Assembly: GCF_004684085.1 (NCBI RefSeq)
Contig: NZ_SRHZ01000056.1
Coordinates: forward strand, 29,534 to 93,533
DNA: 64,000 bases
Source of the DNA: Stenotrophomonas maltophilia
Lineage (GTDB): Bacteria > Pseudomonadota > Gammaproteobacteria > Xanthomonadales > Xanthomonadaceae
Direction: 5' to 3'
This document shows, piece after piece, positions 1 to 8,656 of the stretch. Position 1 is the stretch's first letter. Each line of letters opens with the position of its first letter. The notes beneath the pieces are model-generated. The model saw only the letters and a program-made list of their open reading frames with translations, was not told the DNA's origin and ran no database searches. The position numbers and the translations under genes are program-made.

Positions 1-2093
1 CAGTCGGTGGACACGAACATGGTGCCAGCGTCGCTGACCGGGAAGTCGTAGCGGGCGGCCAGGTTGACATTGTACTTCGGCGCGTTCGGCAGCGGGTTGC
101 CATCGATCTGGGCGAAGGTGTTGGCACCGACCTTGATGGTCGGGTCGCCGACGGTGCAGACCACCTGGCCGTTGAGGCCGCAGACCTGCGCGTACACACG
201 CTTGTCCTTGATCTCGCTGTGCAGCAGGCTCAGGCCGGCGCTCAGGGTCAGGTTCGGGATCGGGCGCAGTTCCATGTCGGCTTCGAAGCCGTAGGCCTTG
301 GCCTTGTCGGCGTTGAACAGCACGCCGTTGCCGTCCGAATCATTGCCGTTGAGCTGGATGTCGTTGACGGTGTAGGTGAACGCAGTGGCGTTCAGGCGCA
401 GGCGGTTGTCCCACAGGCTGCTCTTCACGCCCGCTTCCCAGGACAGGATCGTCTCGGAATCAGCAGTGGTGAAGTCGGCATTGAACACCGCCGAACGGCC
501 CTGGATGGTCGGGCCGCGGAAGCCGCGTGCAACCTTGGCGTAGACGCTCACGTTCGGGGTGAACTGATACATCGCGCTCAGGTCCCAGCTCGGCGTGGTA
601 TCGGACATCTTGACGTCGGTGCGGCCCTTGTAGGTGACCGCGCCGGCGGCGGTATCGGCGGTCTTCAGCAGACGGGTGTGCTTCTCGTCCTTGGTCTGGC
701 GCAGGCCAGCGGTAACGGTGAACTTGTCGGTGAAGGCGTAGCTCAGCTGGCCGAAACCGGCCCACGAGGTGTTCTTGTTGCGCAGGCGCACCCAGTTGTT
801 CGGGTTGCGGGCCGCACCCTGCAGGAACCACGCGCGCTGGTAGAAGTCGGTGGTGTCGCTGCCGTTGAAGTAGAACGCACCGGCCTGCCACTGCAGAGCG
901 CTGTCGTCATGGCTGGCCAGGCGGAACTCCTGGGTCCACTGGTCCAGATCGCGGATGCGACCCATCGACTGGCCGTAGCCGTTCGGCACGCCGTTGACCG
1001 GGAAGTTCACCGCGGCACCGCCGTCAGTGTCGCCGCGGCTGTAGCCGGAGGTGGTTTCGTAGGCAGTGATCGAGGTGAAGTCGATCGCGCCGAAGTCATA
1101 GCGCGCCTTCACCGAACCGCCGTAGGTCTTGTACGCCTGCGGGTTGTTGTCGGCTTCGTCGTAGGCGACCTTGTCGCGCGGCACGTCGGTCTTGTTCGAA
1201 CCCTTGGTCAGCGCGCTGCGCAGGAACAGGGTCGAGGTGCCTTCGTAGTCGCGGGCGTGGGCCGAGGCCAGGATCGAGAACTGGTCGCTCGGGGTCAGCA
1301 GCAGCTGCGCGCGCACGTTGCGGTCGTCGAAGCCGCCCATGGCGTTCTTCTTCGGGCTGACCGTGCCGTCCGCGCTCGGGCCCTTGTAGGTATTGTCGAC
1401 GTAGTCGTCGCGGTGCTGGTACAGGGCCGACACGCGGAACGAGGCGATGTCGTTGATCGGGCCGCCGAAGCCGCCGTCGATCGACACGCTGTTGTAGGTC
1501 GCATAGCTGGCGCTGACGCGTCCGCTGTATTCCTGGGTCGGCTTCAAGGTGTCGAACTTGACGATGCCGGCGGTGGTGTTGCGGCCGAACAGCGAGCCCT
1601 GCGGGCCGCGCAGCACTTCCACCTGGTCCACGTCATAGACCGGGTTGGACTTCAGCACCACGTGTTCCAGCACCACGTCGTCCTGGATGATCGACACCGG
1701 CTGCGAGGCACCCAGGTAGAAGTCGATGTTGCCCAGGCCGCGGATGTAGAAGCGCGGGAAGATGCGGCCGGTGGTGGTTTCCGCATACAGGCTCGGCACG
1801 CGACCGGACAGCGCCAGCAGGGTGTCGTCGCCGCCGGCGGTGAAGTCGCGCATGCGCTCACCCTGCACAACGCCAACCGAAACCGGCACCTCCTGCAGAT
1901 TCTGCTCGCGATGTTCGGCGGTCACGGTGATGGTGTCCAGGCCGGTCGGGGTCGGCGCGCTGTCCTGCGCGGCGGCGCCGAAGCTGGCAGCCAGGGCCAG
2001 GCCAGCACAGGCCAGCGCCAGCGGGTGGCGGCGGAAGGAAACGAAGGAAGACGACGTACCCGACAGGCGGCGGGAATCGGTATGGGAGGGCAT
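1..2093 (-). CDS. TonB-dependent outer-membrane receptor (3' end outside window)
   Basis: About 697 residues are present; the frame stays open to base 1, so the end of the beta-barrel is missing. The start at 2093 is followed by a basic stretch and a hydrophobic signal segment ending GAAAQD near residue 44. A TonB-box-like DTITVTAE and a plug domain follow (VEVLRGPQGSLFGRNTTAG is the usual plug signature), then alternating barrel strands rich in Tyr, Asp and Asn. The protein should sit in the outer membrane and import a ligand using TonB energy. The ligand cannot be read from sequence. Nearby hydrolases and an isomerase suggest a carbon source rather than a siderophore, but that is inference. 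No strong ribosome site precedes the start. Confidence 0.9.
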   Translation of the reverse strand, partial: MPSHTDSRRLSGTSSSFVSFRRHPLALACAGLALAASFGAAAQDSAPTPTGLDTITVTAEHREQNLQEVPVSVGVVQGERMRDFTAGGDDTLLALSGRVPSLYAETTTGRIFPRFYIRGLGNIDFYLGASQPVSIIQDDVVLEHVVLKSNPVYDVDQVEVLRGPQGSLFGRNTTAGIVKFDTLKPTQEYSGRVSASYATYNSVSIDGGFGGPINDIASFRVSALYQHRDDYVDNTYKGPSADGTVSPKKNAMGGFDDRNVRAQLLLTPSDQFSILASAHARDYEGTSTLFLRSALTKGSNKTDVPRDKVAYDEADNNPQAYKTYGGSVKARYDFGAIDFTSITAYETTSGYSRGDTDGGAAVNFPVNGVPNGYGQSMGRIRDLDQWTQEFRLASHDDSALQWQAGAFYFNGSDTTDFYQRAWFLQGAARNPNNWVRLRNKNTSWAGFGQLSYAFTDKFTVTAGLRQTKDEKHTRLLKTADTAAGAVTYKGRTDVKMSDTTPSWDLSAMYQFTPNVSVYAKVARGFRGPTIQGRSAVFNADFTTADSETILSWEAGVKSSLWDNRLRLNATAFTYTVNDIQLNGNDSDGNGVLFNADKAKAYGFEADMELRPIPNLTLSAGLSLLHSEIKDKRVYAQVCGLNGQVVCTVGDPTIKVGANTFAQIDGNPLPNAPKYNVNLAARYDFPVSDAGTMFVSTD

Positions 2094-2202
2094 GGAATGC
2101 TCTGAGGAGGCGTCCGTGCGGCCTGCGCGGGCCGGGCGGCAAATAGGAGGATGACTGCGCAAGCCCTCATTATCTCCCAAATTGTTACGATTTCGTTGCG
2201 CG

Positions 2203-2316
2203 AAAGGGGACGGAGGGGATTAAGGCGTATTCGGCACAGTGCTGGGCCTCCACGCGCAGTATGCGGAGCGATCCGCCACGCATGCCAGAAACGACTTAAT
2301 CCCCTCCGTCCCCTTT
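2203..2316. repeat. 114-bp element with perfect 22-bp terminal inverted repeats
   Basis: The left arm 2203-2224 (starting AAAGGGGACGGAGGGG) is the exact reverse complement of the right arm 2295-2316. They are separated by 70 bases that contain smaller inverted repeats. The right arm touches the TetR stop codon at 2317-2319. No coding frame lies inside. It looks like a miniature, non-coding mobile or REP-like element. As RNA it would form a long hairpin between the TetR gene and the receptor gene, which share a strand. Confidence 0.75.
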
Positions 2317-2895
2317 TTACAGCGGGCTCAACGCCACATCGACCATCGCCAGCAACCGCTCACGGCTGATGCCGTCACGGGCCTGCACCGAAATGCCGTG
2401 CAGCACCGTGGCGAAATGATCGCCCAGCGCCTGCACCGTTGCCCCCTCAGACAGTTCGCCGTCGGCCTGGGCCTGCTGCAGGCGCGCAATGATCGCTGCC
2501 GTTCGCTGGCGGCGATGGCTGGCCAGCCAATCCCGCACGCCTTCGCCATCGGGCGACACGCTGCTGGCCGAAGACACCACCAGGCAACCATGCGGGCGCC
2601 CGCGCCGGGTGTAGGTCAGCACGGCATCACGCAACATGCTGCCGATCGCATCGCGCAGTGACGCCTGCTCCAGCGCGCGCGGCGCGAAGCCCCCCTCGCC
2701 TTCCTCATACAGCGCCACCGCTTCGCGGAACAGCTGCTCCTTGCTGCCGAACGCGGCGTAGATGCGCGCCGAAGCAATGCCAAGCGCTTCGACCAGGGCC
2801 GACATCGAGGTGCCCTCATAGCCGTGCTGCCAGAACAGCAGCATGGCCTTGCGCAATGCCTGGTCCCTGTCGAATTCGCGCGGTCGCCCTGCCAT
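2317..2895 (-). CDS. TetR/AcrR family transcriptional regulator
   Basis: 192 residues. The N-terminal DNA-binding domain begins MAGRPREFDRDQALRKAM and contains the helix-turn-helix region GTSMSALVEALGIASARIYAAFGSKEQLF, typical of TetR proteins. The rest is an all-helical ligand-binding domain of the AefR/YcdC-like type. The start at 2895 was chosen because it begins the domain exactly; a longer frame to 3027 would run across the divergent promoter. It is divergent from the isomerase-hydrolase operon, with about 100 bases between, and upstream of the TonB receptor on the same strand. It is therefore probably the local repressor. Confidence 0.88.
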   Translation of the reverse strand: MAGRPREFDRDQALRKAMLLFWQHGYEGTSMSALVEALGIASARIYAAFGSKEQLFREAVALYEEGEGGFAPRALEQASLRDAIGSMLRDAVLTYTRRGRPHGCLVVSSASSVSPDGEGVRDWLASHRRQRTAAIIARLQQAQADGELSEGATVQALGDHFATVLHGISVQARDGISRERLLAMVDVALSPL

Positions 2896-2930
2896 CTGCC
2901 CTGCCTGCACTGGTGAGGCGCGCAGTGTAA

Positions 2931-2967
2931 CGCGGGTGTTGACCACCGCGTGCGCCGCGCCTATTCT
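2931..2967 (+). promoter_or_regulatory. Promoter of the isomerase-hydrolase operon with overlapping palindromic operator
   Basis: TTGACC at 2939-2944 and TATTCT at 2962-2967 are separated by 17 bases, a good sigma-70 match. An imperfect palindrome, CGCGGGTGTTGACCACCGCG at 2931-2950, overlaps the -35 box. It lies between the divergent TetR gene and the operon, which suggests TetR binding. That last step is inference. Confidence 0.6.
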
Positions 2968-2997
2968 TTGTCGACCGCCAAACAATTGGAGCAACAC

Positions 2998-4053
2998 ATG
3001 CAGACCCTCAAGGGCCCCAGCCTGCACCTGGCGCAGTTCGCTGGCGACCAGGCCCCGTTCAACTCACTCGCCGGCATTGCCGAGTGGGCCGCCGGCCACG
3101 GTTTCAAGGCGCTGCAGATTCCCGCTTGGGATGCACGCCTGTTCGACCTCGCCACCGCCGCCGACAGCCAGGACTATTGCGATGACATTCGCGGCACCCT
3201 GGCCGAGCACGGCCTGCAGGTCAGTGAGTTGACCACCCACATCCTCGGCCAGCTGGTCGCCGTGCATCCGGCCTACGACGAGCTCTGCGATGGCTTCGCA
3301 CCCGAGGCACTGCGCGGCAATCCGAAGGCCCGCAGCGAATGGGCGCAGCAGCAGCTGCACCTGGCCGCCCGTGCGTCGCGCCGTCTCGGCCTGCAGGACA
3401 TGGGTACCTTCTCCGGCTCGTTCGCATGGCCGTATCTGTTCCCGTTCCCGCAGCGCCCGCCGGGCCTGATCGACGCAGCGTTCGATGAACTGGCACGTCG
3501 CTGGCGGCCGATTCTCGATACCTGCGAGGACAACGGCATCAACCTCTGCTACGAGATCCACCCCAGCGAAGACCTGCACGACGGCACCAGTTTCGAGCGC
3601 TTCCACGAACGCGTAGGCCAGCATGATCGCTGCCGCATCCTGTTCGATCCCAGCCACTTCGTGCTGCAGCAGCTGGACTACCTGCAGTACCTGGACATCT
3701 ACCACCCGCTGATCCGCATGTTCCATGTCAAGGACGCCGAATTCCGCCCCAACGGGCGCCAGGGCATCTACGGTGGCTACGCCGACTGGACCGAGCGTGC
3801 CGGCCGCTTCCGTTCGCTGGGCGATGGCCAAGTCGACTTCAAGTCGATCTTCTCCAAGCTCGCCCAGTACGACTACCAGGGCTGGGCAACGCTGGAATGG
3901 GAGTGCTGCCTGAAGGACCAGGAAGCCGGTGCACGCGAAGGTGCCGCCTTCATCCGCGACCACATCATCCCGGTCACCGACAAGATCTTCGACGACTTCG
4001 CCGGTGCACCGATCAGCACCGCACAGATGCAGCACATGCTCGGCATCGCCTGA
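2998..4053 (+). CDS. Sugar phosphate isomerase/epimerase family protein (xylose-isomerase-like TIM barrel)
   Basis: 351 residues. The start at 2998 follows a GGAG-type ribosome site, and an in-frame ATG at 2950 lies upstream of the predicted transcript start. Likely metal ligands are visible: Glu in CYEIHPSEDL, Asp/His in LFDPSHFV, His/Asp in MFHVKDAEF, and a C-terminal Glu in TLEWECCLKD. These are the usual His/Asp/Glu set of AP-endonuclease-2-like barrels. It probably isomerises or epimerises a sugar or polyol derivative in the cytoplasm. It is the first gene of a three-gene operon with two hydrolases. The exact substrate is unknown. Confidence 0.85.
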   Translation: MQTLKGPSLHLAQFAGDQAPFNSLAGIAEWAAGHGFKALQIPAWDARLFDLATAADSQDYCDDIRGTLAEHGLQVSELTTHILGQLVAVHPAYDELCDGFAPEALRGNPKARSEWAQQQLHLAARASRRLGLQDMGTFSGSFAWPYLFPFPQRPPGLIDAAFDELARRWRPILDTCEDNGINLCYEIHPSEDLHDGTSFERFHERVGQHDRCRILFDPSHFVLQQLDYLQYLDIYHPLIRMFHVKDAEFRPNGRQGIYGGYADWTERAGRFRSLGDGQVDFKSIFSKLAQYDYQGWATLEWECCLKDQEAGAREGAAFIRDHIIPVTDKIFDDFAGAPISTAQMQHMLGIA

Positions 4054-4074
4054 GCCCCAACGGAGCATTCCCCC

Positions 4075-4968
4075 ATGACGTCTTCCCTCTCCGCTGGCGC
4101 TGCCGGCGACGCGTCCCTGCGCCACCATTACCTGCGCATCGATGGCCAGCGCGTGCATTGCGTGTCTGCCGGGCACGGTGAGCCGGTGCTGCTGATTCCA
4201 GGCTGGCCACAGACCTGGTACGCCTGGCGCCACGTGCTGCACGCATTGGCCGAGGCCGGTTTCGAAGCGATCGCGGTCGATCCGCCGGGCATCGGCGAAT
4301 CCGATCGTCCCGCCCATGGCTACGATACCGGCAGTGCCGCCGCTGTACTGCACCAGACCATGCAGGCCCTCGGCCACGAACGCTACCAGGTGGTCGGCCA
4401 TGACATCGGCATGTGGATCGCCTACGCACTGGCCAGTGACCAGCCGCAGGCCGTGCGTCAGCTGGCAGTCACCGAGGCGGTGATTCCCGGCCTGGCGCCC
4501 GAGCCGGGCATCTTCGCCGCACCAGCTGACAACATCTTCCTCTGGCACTTCATGTTCAACCAGGTGGCCGACCTGCCCGAGGCACTCATCACCGGCCGCG
4601 AACGCGCCTACCTGGAATTCATGTTCGACCGCTGGTCGTACCGGCGCGATGCAGTGGCTGCCGATACCTACATCGCTGCTTACAGCCGTCCAGGCGCATT
4701 GCGCGCCGGCTTCGCCTGGTACCGCGCGATTCCGGAGACGATCCGCCAGAACAAGCTGCGCGCACAGCGCCGGCTGCCGATGCCGGTGCTGGCGATCGGC
4801 GCCGAGCATGCAACCGGCGATGCACCGATGCTGACCCTGCAACCGCATGCCGATGATGTGCGCGGCAGCATCGTGCCGGGCTGCGGCCACTTCATCATGG
4901 AAGAAGCACCGCAGGCGTTCCTGGCACAGCTGCTGCCCTTCCTGCAGGAGGCACGCCATGCAGCTTGA
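4075..4968 (+). CDS. Alpha/beta-fold hydrolase, epoxide hydrolase/dehalogenase type
   Basis: 297 residues. The nucleophile elbow reads VVGHDIGMW with Asp at about residue 110, as in epoxide hydrolases and haloacid/haloalkane dehalogenases, rather than the Ser of esterases. GWPQTWYAWR near residue 43 fits the oxyanion-hole HGxP region, and GCGHFIMEE near residue 272 holds the catalytic His. It begins 21 bases after the isomerase stop with ribosome site CGGAG. The next gene starts inside its 3' end, so the three genes are probably translated together. An epoxide, a lactone-like compound or a halogenated acid are all possible substrates. Confidence 0.82.
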   Translation: MTSSLSAGAAGDASLRHHYLRIDGQRVHCVSAGHGEPVLLIPGWPQTWYAWRHVLHALAEAGFEAIAVDPPGIGESDRPAHGYDTGSAAAVLHQTMQALGHERYQVVGHDIGMWIAYALASDQPQAVRQLAVTEAVIPGLAPEPGIFAAPADNIFLWHFMFNQVADLPEALITGRERAYLEFMFDRWSYRRDAVAADTYIAAYSRPGALRAGFAWYRAIPETIRQNKLRAQRRLPMPVLAIGAEHATGDAPMLTLQPHADDVRGSIVPGCGHFIMEEAPQAFLAQLLPFLQEARHAA

Positions 4969-5884
4969 ACCGGCGCTGCAGCAGTTCGTCGACGCCGTCG
5001 CGGCCCATCCGCTGCCGGAGGACCTGCGTGAACTGCGGGCGATCAGCGAGAGCGCGCTGCCACAACTGCAGGGCGCACCACAGCCGGTTGCGCATGTGAT
5101 CGAACACACGGTGATCGCACGCGACGGGCATGCGCTGGACGTCCGCCTCTACACACCGGAAGGATTGCCCGACGAACCAGCGCCGGCACTGCTGTTCGCT
5201 CACGGTGGCGGCTGGTTCCAGTGCTCGCTGGCGGTCTATGACGGCCCCTGCCGTGCGCTGGCCAATGCCAGTGGCTGCGTGATCGTCGCCGTCGGCTACC
5301 GGCTGGCGCCGGAGCACCCGTTCCCGGTGCCGCTGCACGACATCGCCGACGCCTGGCAATGGCTGCAGGCCAATGCAGATCGCCTCGGTCTGGACCCACA
5401 GCGGCTGGCGATCGGGGGCGACAGTGCCGGTGGCAATCTCGCCGCCGCCTGCTGCCTGCTGTTGCGTGGGATCGGCCTGCCGCAGCCGCGCCACCAGCTG
5501 CTGCTGTACCCGGCACTGGATGCCGGCATGGGCTCCGGCTCTTACAGCGAGTACGCCAGCGGGTATTACCTCAGCGCCGAACTGATGCAGCGTTGCTGGC
5601 AAGCTTACCTGGGTGACATGGATACGCCGCCCGCATTGGCCTCGCCAGCCCTTGCAACGGACCTGCGTGGTCTGGCACCCGCCTCCGTGCTCAGCTGCGA
5701 GCACGACCCGCTACGTGATGAGGCCGAACAGTACGCCGCACGCCTGCAGTCTGCGAACGTGGCGTGCACGCTGGAGCGGTTGCCGGGAATGATCCATGCC
5801 TGCATCCATCTGCACGGGGTAGCTGTCTCCACCGACGTGGCAGTACAGCGCGCGGGTGCTCACCTGCGTCAGGCACTGGCCTGA
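4958..5884 (+). CDS. Alpha/beta hydrolase of the hormone-sensitive lipase (HSL) esterase family
   Basis: 308 residues. It has HGGG (residues 82-85, oxyanion hole), GGDSAGGN (nucleophile Ser about 156), an Asp in CEHDPLRDE and a His in MIHACIHL, the full HSL-family catalytic set. The start at 4958 follows AGGAGG and overlaps the previous gene by 11 bases; the frame is open further upstream but inside that gene. It likely hydrolyses a carboxyl ester in the cytoplasm. With the isomerase and the Asp-nucleophile hydrolase it forms a small catabolic operon. Confidence 0.87.
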   Translation: MQLEPALQQFVDAVAAHPLPEDLRELRAISESALPQLQGAPQPVAHVIEHTVIARDGHALDVRLYTPEGLPDEPAPALLFAHGGGWFQCSLAVYDGPCRALANASGCVIVAVGYRLAPEHPFPVPLHDIADAWQWLQANADRLGLDPQRLAIGGDSAGGNLAAACCLLLRGIGLPQPRHQLLLYPALDAGMGSGSYSEYASGYYLSAELMQRCWQAYLGDMDTPPALASPALATDLRGLAPASVLSCEHDPLRDEAEQYAARLQSANVACTLERLPGMIHACIHLHGVAVSTDVAVQRAGAHLRQALA

Positions 5885-5892
5885 ACAAGCAG

Positions 5893-5920
5893 GGGGTGGC
5901 GGGGCCAACCCCGCCACCCC
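5893..5920 (+). terminator. Hairpin closing the hydrolase operon
   Basis: A perfect 12-bp stem, GGGGTGGCGGGG paired with CCCCGCCACCCC, has a 4-base loop and lies 9 bases after the hydrolase stop. No T-run follows, so it may act as an RNA 3'-end stabiliser or an inefficient terminator. Confidence 0.55.
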
Positions 5921-5929
5921 GCAGGCCGC

Positions 5930-5958
5930 TTGGCAAGCCCCACAGGCAGCGCTACACT
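5930..5958 (+). promoter_or_regulatory. Promoter of tRNA-Ala
   Basis: TTGGCA at 5930-5935, a 17-base spacer and TACACT at 5953-5958 place the transcript start just ahead of the tRNA at 5972. Confidence 0.6.
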
Positions 5959-5971
5959 GAAACCCTGCCGT

Positions 5972-6047
<76 letters not shown>

Positions 6048-6060
6048 CTATTCAGAAGAG

Positions 6061-6095
6061 CCCGTAGATCGCTGTGATCTGCGGGTTTTTTCTTT
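6061..6095 (+). terminator. Intrinsic terminator of tRNA-Ala
   Basis: The stem CCCGTAGATC/GATCTGCGGG (one G-T pair) is followed by TTTTTTCTTTT. Confidence 0.85.
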
Positions 6096-6108
6096 TCAGC
6101 GCCGCCAC

Positions 6109-6282
6109 TCAGGCCGGCTCCTCGCCACCGTCCTTGCGCTGCGGGCTGCGTGAGTGCGAATCGCGTACCTGTTGATCGCGCTGCCCCGGCCGCTGCTTGG
6201 CCACATCGTCCTGCTTCTGGTCCTGGCGGCTTTCCTGGATACCCTGCTTCGGATCGCCCTGGTCGTTGTCGCGCTCACTCAT
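6109..6282 (-). CDS. Small highly charged hydrophilic protein (57 aa), unknown function
   Basis: 57 residues starting [14 protein letters not shown], almost entirely charged or polar (Asp, Gln, Lys, Arg), without Cys or membrane segments, so probably disordered. The start at 6282 is preceded by AAGGAG at good spacing, which supports translation. The composition resembles small stress-associated proteins often annotated as hypothetical, but no named family is recognised. Its stop lies just beyond the tRNA-Ala terminator on the opposite strand. Confidence 0.65.
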   Translation of the reverse strand: MSERDNDQGDPKQGIQESRQDQKQDDVAKQRPGQRDQQVRDSHSRSPQRKDGGEEPA

Positions 6283-6386
6283 CGAACACTCCTTCGCCGG
6301 TGGAGTCCGACGTCGGCTCCACGCTAGAGCGCATCGGGTAAGCCGCAGGTCAGTCCGGCGCGAACACCGTGTGCAGCCGGCCCGCC

Positions 6387-7142
6387 TCAGGCTTCCACGC
6401 AGCTGCGCACGCTGAACATGCGGCCGCATGCACTGCACGGCGCCCGCCCGAAAGCCAGCCCCAGCAGCCGCACGGCTTCGTGATCGCCATCGTGCAGGGC
6501 CTGCTGCAGCAACCACTGCTCCGCCAAGTTCACCGGCGCTCCCGCCTGCAGCGGGGTGCGAGCCGCGGGCGGCCCGTGAACCGGGTCCTCGTGGCACAGA
6601 TAGGGAGCCTCCTGGTCGAACTCGGCATACAGATCGGCACCGCAGCCGTCGCACTCGCCGACCAGCTCGCCTTCCTCCAACCGATCCAGATGCAGTGACC
6701 ACGCTTTCTCGCCCTTCAACCCGAGCCAGGCCTGACGCAGCGCGCGTCGTGCACCCAGCCGCTCATCCTCGTCTGTCACCGGCAGGCTCAAGCGGGCCTC
6801 CACCGCTTCGATTAATGCCTCGATCGTGGTCGAACATGGCCGCAGCCCCGGATCGTCCAGCACCGAGCCAGCCACGATGGCCCCGGCCAGCAGCAGGGGA
6901 CCATCCGCATCGAAGCGATCCGGCTGCCGGGCAATCCCCAGCAACACCGGCAGCGCCGCATGGCTGGCCGGATACACCGTGCCCTGGTGGCATAGATGGG
7001 ACCACAGTTCCCCCCAGTCCTGCTGGTGCGCCGCATCCTGCAGGGCGACCATCAACTGACCGGCTTCACCTGCGTGGCCGTACGCCGCCTGCAATGCAGA
7101 CCAGTCGATATCGCGCGCATTCGCGGTGTGGAGCGGGGCCAT
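6387..7142 (-). CDS. Conserved hypothetical protein, HEAT-like helical N-terminus with Cys pairs
   Basis: 251 residues. The N-terminal part (DIDWSALQAAYGHAGEAGQL; ELWSHLCHQGTVYPASHAALPVLL) resembles a family of HEAT-repeat-like hypothetical proteins known from actinobacteria and proteobacteria. Two CxxC motifs (CDGC near residue 164 and CSAC near residue 238) could bind zinc. There is no signal peptide or membrane segment. It is divergent from the hypothetical gene at 7253 with a 110-base gap. Function is unknown; an immunity-type or scaffold role would be speculation. Confidence 0.7.
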   Translation of the reverse strand: MAPLHTANARDIDWSALQAAYGHAGEAGQLMVALQDAAHQQDWGELWSHLCHQGTVYPASHAALPVLLGIARQPDRFDADGPLLLAGAIVAGSVLDDPGLRPCSTTIEALIEAVEARLSLPVTDEDERLGARRALRQAWLGLKGEKAWSLHLDRLEEGELVGECDGCGADLYAEFDQEAPYLCHEDPVHGPPAARTPLQAGAPVNLAEQWLLQQALHDGDHEAVRLLGLAFGRAPCSACGRMFSVRSCVEA

Positions 7143-7252
7143 GCACGGTCCTGATCATCAACGGTCGTGCAAAGAATGCTCCATCTTGCCATCGGCAACC
7201 AGCGCCCCTGGTTTGCCGCGAGGCATGCGTCGTGCCCAGAATCTACGGCAAC

Positions 7253-7756
7253 ATGCCTACCGGTTACGCCATGCCCTCTTCTGCCCAGCACGCAGCCCAC
7301 GTCGTGCCGATGCTCCTCGATGCGACCGACGGCAGCATCCAGCTCGGCACTCTGCCAAGCCTGATCTGCCCCACCCTCTCACTGGAGGAGGCGCGCATGG
7401 CCTTCGCCGCGTGGGTCGGTGGCGAGCGCGATGTCGGCACCGGCTATCACTGGCTCAGTCTGCACCGGCTCAGCCTGGGCGGTGTGCCTGCCGGCATCAG
7501 CCTGTGCTTCCACGGGCAACAGCTGGACATGGTGACGTTGGGTGTCAGTCTGCCCGGTGCGACGCTGGAAGACGGCTGGCCGACCCAGGCGACCATCGAC
7601 GCCGAAGTCGCCTTCATGAAGCGCACGCTCAGCGCCGCGCTGGGGCGCAAGCTGGCCGGCGGCCACGCCCGCTTCGACTGGGGCGAGGCCTGGGCCCGTT
7701 TCGATCCGAAGGGCTTCATGGCCAGCAGCGGTATCCGCTACCGGCCACGTCGGTGA
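7253..7756 (+). CDS. Hypothetical protein (about 167 aa)
   Basis: The frame is open far upstream over the antisense of the previous gene. The realistic starts are ATG 7253 or ATG 7271, giving 167 or 161 residues. The sequence is a mixed alpha/beta soluble protein (LSLEEARMAFAAWVGGER; GVSLPGATLEDGWPTQATIDAEV; RFDWGEAWARFDPKG). It has no Cys pair, signal or membrane segment, and no recognised family. It ends 6 bases before the convergent SDR gene. Confidence 0.65.
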   Translation: MPTGYAMPSSAQHAAHVVPMLLDATDGSIQLGTLPSLICPTLSLEEARMAFAAWVGGERDVGTGYHWLSLHRLSLGGVPAGISLCFHGQQLDMVTLGVSLPGATLEDGWPTQATIDAEVAFMKRTLSAALGRKLAGGHARFDWGEAWARFDPKGFMASSGIRYRPRR

Positions 7757-7762
7757 CCCCGC

Positions 7763-8524
7763 TCAGGTACGGGTGATCGACACCCCGCCCTCCACGCGCA
7801 TCGCGGTACCGGTAACGAAACTGCTTTCATCGCTGGCCAGGAACAGCGCCGCATTGGCGATCTCCTCCGGCTCGGCCAAGCGCTTGAGCGCATGCAGCGA
7901 GCGCACGAAGTCACGTGCATCGGCGGTGGGCGCCGCCTGCCGGCCCATCTCGGTATCGGTACCACCGGGCAGCAGCACATTGCTGCGCACGCCGCGCGCA
8001 CCGTACTCGGCGGCGATCACCTGGCTCAGGCCGATCAACCCGGCCTTGCTCGACGCATAGGCGGCCATGCCCGGGAATCCCACGGTATGGCCGACGAAGG
8101 TGCCGACAAACACCAGCGAGCCACCACCGCGCGCCAACAGCGCCGGCAACTGCGCACGCGCCGCATGGAAGGCCGCATCGAGGTTGGTGGTCATCACCTC
8201 ACGCCAGGCGTCCACCGGGAACTCCGCCGCCGGCACGCCCGGACCGAGCATGCCGGCATTGTTGAAGGCGATGTCCAGGCCGCCGAATGCGTGCTGGGCC
8301 AGTTCCACCAGTGCCGGTGCTGTGGCCGGATCGGCCACGTCGGCTGCATGCACCACCACCTCTCCGCCAGCAGCGCGGATCTGCTCGGCCAGTTCGTTCA
8401 GCGGCTGCGACCGACGTGCATTGAGCACCAGCTTCGCCCCTTCGGCGGCAAAGCGCAGCGCGCTGGCGCGGCCAATGCCGGCGCTGGCACCGGTGATGAG
8501 AGCGATTTTGTTGTTCAGGCGCAT
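7763..8524 (-). CDS. SDR-family NAD(P)-dependent oxidoreductase
   Basis: 253 residues. It has the Rossmann motif TGASAGIG (11-18), NNAG (88-91) and active-site Y156xxxK160 (AAYASSKAGLIG), so it is a classical short-chain dehydrogenase. The usual catalytic Ser position appears to be Thr (FVGTFVGHT), as in some members with an FVG insert. It should reduce a ketone or oxidise an alcohol in the cytoplasm; the substrate is unknown. It is divergent from the Ada-like gene with about 130 bases between. Confidence 0.9.
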   Translation of the reverse strand: MRLNNKIALITGASAGIGRASALRFAAEGAKLVLNARRSQPLNELAEQIRAAGGEVVVHAADVADPATAPALVELAQHAFGGLDIAFNNAGMLGPGVPAAEFPVDAWREVMTTNLDAAFHAARAQLPALLARGGGSLVFVGTFVGHTVGFPGMAAYASSKAGLIGLSQVIAAEYGARGVRSNVLLPGGTDTEMGRQAAPTADARDFVRSLHALKRLAEPEEIANAALFLASDESSFVTGTAMRVEGGVSITRT

Positions 8525-8656
8525 GGTCGTTGTTCCAGCTATGAAGTAGCCACCACGATGCCTTGCCCCTGGACCGCAGACACTCCGTTTCCGGGTCCCG
8601 CGCACCGGTGCAGGAAACGGAGTTTCCACCTCCCCCGCACGTGCCAGAATCGCGCC

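Noticed and set aside
6428..7252. Long N-terminal extension of the hypothetical protein ending at 7756
   Set aside because: It overlaps antisense to the gene at 6387-7142 and is Pro/Arg-rich. The part resembling a protein begins about 7253.
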